This document shows, piece after piece, positions 57,833-64,000 of a stretch of 64,000 nt of DNA. Below the pieces are notes generated by a model. That model was not told where the DNA came from and did no database searches. It worked only from the letters and a program-made list of their open reading frames with translations. Source of the stretch: Advenella alkanexedens (GTDB lineage Bacteria > Pseudomonadota > Gammaproteobacteria > Burkholderiales > Burkholderiaceae_B); assembly GCF_019132845.1 (NCBI RefSeq), contig NZ_JAHSPR010000005.1:62001-126000 (forward strand). Reading direction: 5' to 3'. Position 1 is the first letter of the stretch, and each line of letters starts with the position of its first letter. The position numbers and the translations under genes are program-made.

Positions 57833-57849
57833 GTTCATGTTTCGTTCAT
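57833..57849. promoter_or_regulatory. GTTCAT-N5-GTTCAT direct repeat (candidate OmpR-type response regulator site)
   Basis: Two exact GTTCAT hexamers (57833-57838, 57844-57849) are spaced 11 bp start to start, as for tandem binding of OmpR/PhoB regulators. The reverse hexamer ATGAAC occurs at 57786-57791. All lie in the 157-base spacer between the two divergent PepSY genes, so the regulator encoded at 58285 could control both directions. Confidence 0.5.
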
Positions 57850-57904
57850 CTTTCCTGTGATATAAAGAATTTGATGATTAATGAGCTCAAATGCAGGAGA
57901 CACC

Positions 57905-58285
57905 ATGAAAGGAACGAGGTTTTATAACGGAGTGCTGGGTGGCCTGCTGGCTTGTACCCTATTGTTTTCCGCGCATGCTTATGCGGACTCCGATGATCAT
58001 GAACGGGCCCGACAGCTCTTGGCAGAGGGCAAAATCATGCCTTTGCGTACAGTGCTTGAAAAAGTGGAAAAAGAATTTGGCGGGCAGGTGGTCAAGATCG
58101 AATTTGAGCATGAGGATGACCATGATGATGACGACGATGATAAAGGTAAAAGCCGCTGGCTTTATGAAATTAAGTTGGTCCAGGGCTCGGGTCAAATGCT
58201 TAAATTGGTGATTGATGCCGAAAACGGTTCGATTTTGAAGAAAAAAGGCAAAAAAGTGTATAAAAACAGACAGGGAAACGACTAA
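57905..58285 (+). CDS. Periplasmic PepSY-domain protein with an Asp/His-rich insert
   Basis: 126 residues from the ATG at 57905, which follows AGGAGACACC; the frame open from 57881 adds eight. The signal peptide ends near SAHAYADSD. The PepSY domain (LAEGKIMPLRTVLEKVEKEF, then LYEIKLVQGSGQMLKLVIDA) is interrupted at about 76-90 by HEDDHDDDDDDKGK, likely able to bind divalent metal. The DNA there is a run of GAT/GAC triplets, open to in-frame length change. The stop overlaps the response regulator start by one base (TAATG), so they are one operon. Confidence 0.88.
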   Translation: MKGTRFYNGVLGGLLACTLLFSAHAYADSDDHERARQLLAEGKIMPLRTVLEKVEKEFGGQVVKIEFEHEDDHDDDDDDKGKSRWLYEIKLVQGSGQMLKLVIDAENGSILKKKGKKVYKNRQGND

Positions 58286-58938
58286 TGCGCATACTGGTTG
58301 TGGAAGATGAGCCGACCTTGTCCTTGCAATTGCAAGAAACACTGGAGAATGCCGGGTATGTGGTGGATGTGGCCATGAACGGAAAAGATGCCTGGTTCAT
58401 GGGAGAGGTGGAAACATTTGATCTGGCCATTCTTGACCTTGGTTTGCCATTGATGGATGGTATTTCCGTGTTGAAAAAATGGCGTGAGGCCGGACTTGCC
58501 ATGCCCGTCCTAATCTTAACCGCACGGGATAACTGGCATGAAAAGGTCATGGGTATTGATGCCGGGGCTGATGACTATGTGACCAAGCCTTTTCATATGG
58601 AAGAGCTGCTGGCAAGAGTCAGGGCCTTGTTACGGCGTACCAGTGGCCATGCCAATGCCATTCTTAAAAATGGCCCCATTGAAATGGATACGCGTAATGC
58701 CAGGGTCAGTGTCGATGGCGTGCCACTTGCCCTGACGAGTCATGAGTTCAAGGTGCTGGAGTATTTTATGCATCATCCCGCGGAAGTGATTTCCCGTTCC
58801 ATCCTGACCGAACATATTTATGCCCAGGATGCCGATCGTGATTCAAATACCATCGAGGTTTTTATTGCACGCCTGCGCAAGAAGCTGCCTGCGGGTACCA
58901 TAGAAACGGTGCGAGGAATGGGGTATCGACTGGTCTAG
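58285..58938 (+). CDS. OmpR-family response regulator (QseB/FeuP-like)
   Basis: 217 residues. Receiver domain: acidic pocket VVEDEPTL (about 4-11), phospho-acceptor Asp51 in LAILDLGLPLMDG, Thr in LILTARD and Lys in DDYVTKPFHMEEL (about 96-108). The C-terminal winged helix (about 125-217) ends VRGMGYRLV. It is translationally coupled to the upstream PepSY gene and followed at 6 bases by its kinase. The GTTCAT repeats at 57833-57849 are a candidate target. Confidence 0.93.
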   Translation: MRILVVEDEPTLSLQLQETLENAGYVVDVAMNGKDAWFMGEVETFDLAILDLGLPLMDGISVLKKWREAGLAMPVLILTARDNWHEKVMGIDAGADDYVTKPFHMEELLARVRALLRRTSGHANAILKNGPIEMDTRNARVSVDGVPLALTSHEFKVLEYFMHHPAEVISRSILTEHIYAQDADRDSNTIEVFIARLRKKLPAGTIETVRGMGYRLV

Positions 58939-58944
58939 AAAATC

Positions 58945-60351
58945 ATGATGCCACGTAAAACCGCCTTGTCGTTCTGGTCATCGCTCAGGTTTCGTCTGCT
59001 GGCGGGCACATTGGCCTGGGTTTTGTTAACCATTATCGTTGCCGGTTGGGGGCTAAATAGCCTGTTCAAGCAACATATGATGCAGCAGGTAAGGGCAGAG
59101 CTGACCCTGCACCTTAACCAGCTGCTGTCTTTTGTAGCGGTTGATCCCGATGGCAAAGTCAGTGTTCCACATGCACTTAGCGATGCACGCTTTGATCAGC
59201 CCTTATCGGGCCTTTACTGGCAAATAGACCAGCAGGATGGGCAAGGGCGGACGGCAACCACAGGGCTGTTGCGTTCCCGTTCACTTTGGGACAATGTGTT
59301 GCCCACCTCGGACATTGGCAATACCAGTACGGCACTGCAGGATTTTACAATCACTGATGCCGATGGCACTGTACTGGACGCTGTGGGCAGAATTATTCAA
59401 CCGGAAGAAGAGTCCTCATATCCCTTGCGGCTGGTGGTGGCTGTTAACCACGATATTGTCGCCTTGCCTGCCGAGCGGTTTCGCAATATGTTGATATTGG
59501 CATTAACCATATTGGCTATCGGTCTTATGGTGGCGGTGACGATACAGGTTATTTTGGGGTTGCGTCCCTTTGGCCGACTCAGGAAAAGCCTGGCTGATGT
59601 TCATGAGGGAAAAACGTCGCATATTGAAGGTGATTTTCCCGCAGAGCTCGAACCTCTGGTTAATGATTTTAACCAGGTTCTGGATGTGAATGCCAAGGTG
59701 ATTGAAAGGGCAAGAACGCAGGCCGGTAATCTTGCGCATGCCGTCAAAACCCCATTGGCCATTTTATCCAATGCAGCAGCCAAAGAACAAACGTCCTTTT
59801 CTGCCCTGGTCCAGGAACAGGTTGCCATGGCACAGCGACAGGTTAATTATCATCTGGCCAGAGCCAGGGCTGCCGCTGCCATGCAGGCCAGCACCAGCCG
59901 CACACCGGTAAAGAAATCGCTGGAAGCCCTTATCAGGGTGATGCAACGCTTGTACGCAGAGCGCAATCTGGATATCCGTTTGCATTTGCAGGAAGATCAT
60001 TGTGCCTTCAGGGGTGAAGAGCAGGATTTTCAGGAAATGCTTGGTAATGTACTGGATAATGCCTGCAAATGGGCCAGTCATGCCATTAGCGTAACCGTGG
60101 CACAGGTCCGGAATGACATTGTCATCACGGTTGATGATGATGGGGAAGGGTTGCCGGAAAACCAAAAAGACCTGATTTTCCAAAGAGGGATCAGGGCGGA
60201 TGAAAAAAAACCGGGCACCGGATTGGGACTGGATATCGTTCGTGATTTGACTGATTTGTATCAAGGGGCTGTCGTGACGGCTTCTTCTCCTTTTGGTGGG
60301 TTGCGGGTAGTATTAAGATTACCCGCCGCCAGTCTGGGGTTAAAACATTAA
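58945..60351 (+). CDS. Sensor histidine kinase
   Basis: 468 residues. First span about 19-40, a periplasmic domain of about 130 residues, second span about 180-203, then a HAMP-like linker. The H-box is GNLAHAVKTPLAILSNAA (about 262-279), the N-box EMLGNVLDNACKWAS (about 365-379), with DDDGEGLPEN and GTGLGLDIVRDL nucleotide boxes. The short AVKTPL form of the H-box resembles PhoQ/FeuQ-type kinases. It pairs with the regulator just upstream; the PepSY protein is the likely periplasmic partner or target. Confidence 0.92.
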   Translation: MMPRKTALSFWSSLRFRLLAGTLAWVLLTIIVAGWGLNSLFKQHMMQQVRAELTLHLNQLLSFVAVDPDGKVSVPHALSDARFDQPLSGLYWQIDQQDGQGRTATTGLLRSRSLWDNVLPTSDIGNTSTALQDFTITDADGTVLDAVGRIIQPEEESSYPLRLVVAVNHDIVALPAERFRNMLILALTILAIGLMVAVTIQVILGLRPFGRLRKSLADVHEGKTSHIEGDFPAELEPLVNDFNQVLDVNAKVIERARTQAGNLAHAVKTPLAILSNAAAKEQTSFSALVQEQVAMAQRQVNYHLARARAAAAMQASTSRTPVKKSLEALIRVMQRLYAERNLDIRLHLQEDHCAFRGEEQDFQEMLGNVLDNACKWASHAISVTVAQVRNDIVITVDDDGEGLPENQKDLIFQRGIRADEKKPGTGLGLDIVRDLTDLYQGAVVTASSPFGGLRVVLRLPAASLGLKH

Positions 60352-60367
60352 ATTGCAATAATGTTCT

Positions 60368-60384
60368 GATATAGTATAACTATG
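60368..60384. promoter_or_regulatory. OxyR-like dyad upstream of ahpC
   Basis: GATATAGTATAACTATG fits the outer part of the OxyR half-site pair GATA-N8-CTAT with correct spacing, 130-145 bases before ahpC. A second GATA and CTAT lie just after (60392-60403) but with shorter spacing, so the full four-element OxyR site is degenerate. OxyR control of ahpCF is established in many proteobacteria; here it is inference. Confidence 0.4.
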
Positions 60385-60512
60385 TGACTGGGATATCCGC
60401 TATAGTTAAAACTAAACATGCTTATAAAAACAATAAATTATACATATTAACTGTATCGGGCTATACTGGTCACATATTAAGTTTTCTAACCAACAAATAA
60501 AGGAAGAAAGAA

Positions 60513-61076
60513 ATGTCATTAATCAATACAGAAATCAAACCTTTCAGCGCAACGGCTTACCACAACGGCAAATTCATTGACGTTAACCAGGACAGCCTGA
60601 AAGGCAAATGGTCTGTTGTTGTGTTCTACCCTGCTGACTTTACATTTGTTTGCCCAACAGAACTGGAAGACTTGGCTGATCACTATGACGAGTTCCAAAA
60701 ACTGGGCGTGGAAGTTTACGCAGTATCAACCGATACTCACTTCTCACACAAAGCATGGCACGACACTTCTGACGCGATTTCTAAAGTTAAATACCCAATG
60801 ATTGGTGACCCAACCCACGTATTGGCCAACAACTTTGAAGTTCTGATTGCTGAAGAGGGTGTTGCTCTGCGTGGTACATTCGTTATTAGTCCAGAAGGTC
60901 AAATCAAAGTGATGGAAGTGCACGACAACGGTATTGGCCGTGATGCTTCTGAACTGCTGCGTAAAGTTAAAGCTGCCCAGTATGTTGCCGCTCACCCAGG
61001 TGAAGTTTGCCCAGCCAAATGGGAAGAAGGTGCTGCTACATTGACTCCTTCACTGGATCTGGTTGGCAAAATCTAA
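60513..61076 (+). CDS. ahpC: Alkyl hydroperoxide reductase peroxiredoxin subunit
   Basis: 187 residues, typical 2-Cys peroxiredoxin. The peroxidatic Cys is in [19 protein letters not shown] (about 37-55), the resolving Cys in [13 protein letters not shown] (about 161-173). It begins [20 protein letters not shown], close to E. coli AhpC. A strong GGAAG site precedes the ATG, and codon use is biased as in abundant proteins. It reduces H2O2 and organic peroxides with electrons from AhpF, encoded next. Confidence 0.97.
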   Translation: MSLINTEIKPFSATAYHNGKFIDVNQDSLKGKWSVVVFYPADFTFVCPTELEDLADHYDEFQKLGVEVYAVSTDTHFSHKAWHDTSDAISKVKYPMIGDPTHVLANNFEVLIAEEGVALRGTFVISPEGQIKVMEVHDNGIGRDASELLRKVKAAQYVAAHPGEVCPAKWEEGAATLTPSLDLVGKI

Positions 61077-61104
61077 TTAACTGTCAATTCAGTCAGTCAT
61101 AATT

Positions 61105-61153
61105 GCAACCTGAATTTATTTCAGGTTGCCAGGTTCGGGTTTTGCCCGAACCT
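61105..61153 (+). other. Tandem hairpins between ahpC and ahpF
   Basis: Hairpin 1: GCAACCTGAA (61105-61114) with TTCAGGTTGC (61120-61129). Hairpin 2: AGGTTCGGG (61131-61139) with CCCGAACCT (61145-61153). Both stems are perfect, with 5-base loops and one base between them. No long T-run follows. They probably shield the ahpC 3' end or lower ahpF expression relative to ahpC. Confidence 0.7.
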
Positions 61154-61198
61154 TATCCCCCAAAGCTAAATAAATCAAGATCCGGAGAGTTCATCATC

Positions 61199-62785
61199 AT
61201 GTTAGATGCAAATATCAAATCACAATTAAAAACTTACCTTGCAATGGTTTCACAGCCTATCGAAATTGTTGCTTCACTGGATGATGGCGCTAAATCGAAG
61301 GAACTGAAAGAGTTATTGCAGGAAATCGCTTCTGTTTCAGACCGTGTTACTTTGAATGAACAAGGTACTGACTCACGCAAGCCATCTTTTACCATTAATC
61401 GCCCCGGAACCGATATCAGCGTTCAGTTTGCCGGTATTCCGATGGGCCATGAATTCACTTCACTCGTACTTGCCCTGTTGCAGGTCGGTGGGCATCCGAT
61501 CAAGCTGGATGAGTCCGTCATTGAACAGATCCGTAATCTCGATGGCGATTATAAGTTTGAAACCTATTTCTCATTGTCATGCCAAAACTGTCCTGACGTT
61601 GTCCAGGCATTAAACGTCATGTCAATCATCAACCCGCGGATCAAGCACGTTGCCATTGATGGCGCCTTGTTCCAGGATGAAGTCGATAGTCGCCAGATCA
61701 TGTCAGTACCCACCATGTTCCTGAATGGTGAGCCATTTGGTCAAGGTCGATCCAGTGTAGAGGAAATTTTGGCCAAACTGGATACCAATGCAGGCAGCCG
61801 CAAGGCCGAAGAGCTCAATGCCAAGGATCCTTTTGATGTATTGGTGATTGGTGGCGGTCCTGCTGGTGCTGCCGCTGCGATTTATGCCGCCCGTAAAGGC
61901 ATTCGCACCGGTGTGGCCGCAGAGCGTTTTGGTGGTCAGGTATTGGATACGATGTCTATCGAAAACTTTATTTCTGTCAAAGAAACCGAAGGCCCCCGTT
62001 TTGCCGCCCAGCTTGAAGAGCACGTACGTGCCTATGATGTGGATATCATGAACCTGCAGCGTGCCGAAGAACTGATTCCTGGCGATAAGGAAATTTCCGT
62101 CAGGATGGAAAATGGTGCCGTACTGAAAAGTAAAACCGTTATTCTGGCGACTGGTGCCCGTTGGCGCAACATCAATGTTCCCGGTGAACAGGAATATCGT
62201 ACCAAGGGTGTTGCTTACTGCCCGCACTGTGATGGTCCATTGTTTAAAGGTAAACGGGTTGCCGTTATTGGTGGCGGTAACTCGGGTGTAGAGGCGGCAA
62301 TCGACCTGGCCGGTGTCGTAGCCCATGTGACATTGATTGAGTTCGGAGACCTGTTGCGTGCCGATGATGTATTGCAACGTAAACTGCGCAGCTTGCCTAA
62401 CGTTGATATCATTGTGTCTGCCCAAACCACCGAGATTCATGGTGATGGCAACAAGGTAAATGGCTTGTCTTATAAAGACCGCACAACCGAAGCTATCCAT
62501 AAAATCGATCTGGAAGGCGTATTTATCCAGATTGGTCTGGTACCCAATACAGAATGGCTCAAAGGTACTGTTAATTTAAGCAAGCACGGTGAAATCGAGA
62601 TTGATGCCAAAGGCCAGACATCGGTTCCCGGGGTGTTTGCCGCCGGTGATGTAACCACGGTTCCCTACAAGCAGATTGTGATTGCAATTGGCGAAGGTGC
62701 AAAAGCTTCTTTGAGTGCTTTTGATCACATCATTCGTACTTCAGTGACCGAGGAAGAAACCAATTCCGAGGGTGTTGCAGCCTAG
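61199..62785 (+). CDS. ahpF: Alkyl hydroperoxide reductase flavoprotein subunit
   Basis: 528 residues from the ATG at 61199 ([20 protein letters not shown]) after GGAGAG; the frame open from 61103 spans the hairpins and is rejected. An N-terminal double thioredoxin fold with CQNC (about 131-134) is followed by a thioredoxin-reductase-like part: FAD site [19 protein letters not shown] (about 216-234), active disulfide YCPHCDGP (about 340-347), NAD site [17 protein letters not shown] (about 355-371) and closing [16 protein letters not shown]. It passes electrons from NADH to AhpC. Confidence 0.96.
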   Translation: MLDANIKSQLKTYLAMVSQPIEIVASLDDGAKSKELKELLQEIASVSDRVTLNEQGTDSRKPSFTINRPGTDISVQFAGIPMGHEFTSLVLALLQVGGHPIKLDESVIEQIRNLDGDYKFETYFSLSCQNCPDVVQALNVMSIINPRIKHVAIDGALFQDEVDSRQIMSVPTMFLNGEPFGQGRSSVEEILAKLDTNAGSRKAEELNAKDPFDVLVIGGGPAGAAAAIYAARKGIRTGVAAERFGGQVLDTMSIENFISVKETEGPRFAAQLEEHVRAYDVDIMNLQRAEELIPGDKEISVRMENGAVLKSKTVILATGARWRNINVPGEQEYRTKGVAYCPHCDGPLFKGKRVAVIGGGNSGVEAAIDLAGVVAHVTLIEFGDLLRADDVLQRKLRSLPNVDIIVSAQTTEIHGDGNKVNGLSYKDRTTEAIHKIDLEGVFIQIGLVPNTEWLKGTVNLSKHGEIEIDAKGQTSVPGVFAAGDVTTVPYKQIVIAIGEGAKASLSAFDHIIRTSVTEEETNSEGVAA

Positions 62786-62811
62786 TTGCAGCTTATTCAG
62801 AAGGTAGTTTG

Positions 62812-62841
62812 AAATGGCACGTAAAAATACGTGCCATTTTT
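62812..62841. terminator. Bidirectional terminator between ahpF and aceE
   Basis: AAATGGCACGTA (62812-62823), AAAA loop, TACGTGCCATTT (62828-62839), followed by more T. It can end both converging transcripts. Confidence 0.85.
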
Positions 62842-62852
62842 TATATTTTTTA

Positions 62853-64000
62853 TCAAGCCAGTTGTTTAAGTGCCATTTGAACAATAGCCTGTGCGTTGAC
62901 GCCAAAATGTTGACGTAATTCAGCGCGGGTATCGCTTCGGCCAAATCCGTCCGTACCGAGGGTGATGTATTTGCGTCCTGCCGGTACATAAGCACGGATT
63001 GATTCGGGCAGCATCCTGACGTAATCGCTGGCGGCAATAATTGGCCCTTTACTGTTTTGCAATTGTTCTTCAATAAAAGGCATTGCTGGCTGGTCGGAAG
63101 AATTGCTTGAATGTTCGCTGCGTTGGCCGTCACGGGCCAGCTCGGTCCAACTGGTAACGCTGAAAACATCGCATGCAATGCCTTGTGAGGACAATTCCCC
63201 GGCGGCAGCCAGGACTTCGGTAAGAATGGCACCGGAACCCAGCAGTGTGACGGCATTCTTTTCTTGCGTTCCAGATACTGACTGTGCCGGGTAGTGCCTG
63301 AAATGATAAGCACCTTTAAGGACATTTTTACGCATCCCGGGTTTCAGTGAAGGTTGCGGATAGTTTTCATTCATGACGGTAATGTAATAAAACACATCTT
63401 TTTGCTCCGTCATCATTTCCTTCGTGCCCTGTTCAATAATAACGGCCAGTTCACCCGCAAAAGCCGGGTCATAAGATTTGCAATTGGGAATGGTGGCAGA
63501 CCAGATATGACTGGAACCATCCTGGTGCTGCAAACCCTCGCCGCCAAGAGTGGTTTTGCCCGAGGTGGCACCAATCAGGAAACCACGCGGGCGCTGGTCG
63601 GCTGCCGCCCAGATCAAATCCCCAATACGCTGAAAACCGAACATGGAATAATAAATATAAAAAGGTAACATGGGAGTACCATGAGCACTATAGCTGGTTG
63701 CCGCAGCCACCCAACTGGAAATGGCCCCTGCTTCACTAATGCCTTCTTCAAGAATTTGGCCATCAAGTGCTTCACGATAACTCAGGATAGAACCGATATC
63801 TTCGGGCTCATACTGTTGGCCTACACTAGAGTAAATGCCCACCTGCTTGAACAGGTTGGCCATGCCGAAAGTGCGTGCTTCATCAGCGACAATGGGAACA
63901 ATCCGCTGGCCGATTTCATTATCTTTCAGGAGGTTGCCTAGCATGCGTACAAAAGCCATGGTGGTGGACATGTTTTTATTTTCGGCCTGCAAGGCAAAAC
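62853..64000 (-). CDS. aceE: Pyruvate dehydrogenase E1 component, homodimeric type, C-terminal part (5' end outside window)
   Basis: 382 codons are visible, open to the window edge. The first readable residues are FALQAENKNMSTTMAFVRML, a known AceE stretch. Further blocks are RIVPIVADEARTFGMANLF, EEGISEAGAISSWVAAATSY, PFYIYYSMFGFQRIGDLIWA and GATSGKTTLGGEGLQHQDG. The full protein is about 890 residues, so a bit over half is missing. It decarboxylates pyruvate with thiamine diphosphate in the pyruvate dehydrogenase complex. aceF would normally follow downstream, yet ahpF converges there, so aceE is not followed by aceF. Confidence 0.95.
   Translation of the reverse strand, partial: FALQAENKNMSTTMAFVRMLGNLLKDNEIGQRIVPIVADEARTFGMANLFKQVGIYSSVGQQYEPEDIGSILSYREALDGQILEEGISEAGAISSWVAAATSYSAHGTPMLPFYIYYSMFGFQRIGDLIWAAADQRPRGFLIGATSGKTTLGGEGLQHQDGSSHIWSATIPNCKSYDPAFAGELAVIIEQGTKEMMTEQKDVFYYITVMNENYPQPSLKPGMRKNVLKGAYHFRHYPAQSVSGTQEKNAVTLLGSGAILTEVLAAAGELSSQGIACDVFSVTSWTELARDGQRSEHSSNSSDQPAMPFIEEQLQNSKGPIIAASDYVRMLPESIRAYVPAGRKYITLGTDGFGRSDTRAELRQHFGVNAQAIVQMALKQLA

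Overview
The window reads as chromosomal DNA of a Gram-negative betaproteobacterium, most likely family Alcaligenaceae (Burkholderiales). Support comes from a Bug-type periplasmic solute receptor, the string leuC-leuD-leuB-asd-truA-trpF, the dapC-dapD-dapE-prmB-yheS string, and ben/cat and gentisate pathways of the betaproteobacterial kind. Base composition is moderate, with AT-rich intergenic spacers. The family assignment is inference from gene content and order; no database search was run. No prophage, integrase, transposase, CRISPR array or rRNA was seen.

Layout. 1-6.2 kb: an unassigned aromatic-acid catabolic cluster (partial Bug receptor, one-domain VOC protein, MhpA-like flavin hydroxylase, IclR regulator, FAH-fold hydrolase) followed by an ExaC-like aldehyde dehydrogenase. 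6.2-15.5 kb: MetQ-like receptor, a DUF6817/HD-like protein, CBS protein, YihY/BrkB, DUF2069, SelO, AroC and fumarylacetoacetase. 15.8-26.2 kb: omega-amino acid aminotransferase, leuCDB, asd, a tiny membrane protein, truA, a two-gene TRAP permease and trpF. 26.4-32.8 kb: yheS, prmB, dapE, dapD, dapC on the minus strand, then tRNA-Leu(UAG). 33-34 kb: small proteins including dodecin. 34.2-42.7 kb: a benzoate-to-muconate cluster (catA-benABCD-benE-MFS transporter, minus strand) with a divergent BenM/CatM-type LysR gene. 42.8-45.9 kb: an ehuBCDA-like polar amino acid/ectoine ABC importer. 46.4 kb: TrhP/YegQ peptidase-U32 protein. 47.9-52.1 kb: a 3-hydroxybenzoate to gentisate operon with a divergent LysR gene. 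52.2-56 kb: LTA-synthase-family sulfatase, nadC and a class I amidotransferase. 56-60.4 kb: ferric-reductase-like protein, two divergent PepSY proteins and a two-component system. 60.5-64 kb: ahpC-ahpF and the 3' part of aceE.

How it fits together. At least three aromatic routes are encoded: benzoate to catechol to muconate, 3-hydroxybenzoate to gentisate to ring cleavage, and the first cluster, whose substrate is unknown. A lone fumarylacetoacetase points to a tyrosine/homogentisate route elsewhere. Downstream muconate enzymes (CatB, CatC) and maleylpyruvate isomerase are not in the window. The non-coding parts carry three clusters of REP-like palindromes, a long near-perfect palindrome upstream of leuC, a structured intercistronic hairpin before asd, tandem hairpins between ahpC and ahpF, and GTTCAT direct repeats between the PepSY genes. 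No clearly new multi-gene system was recognised; the best candidates for something undescribed are the first catabolic cluster and the PepSY/two-component/flavocytochrome locus.
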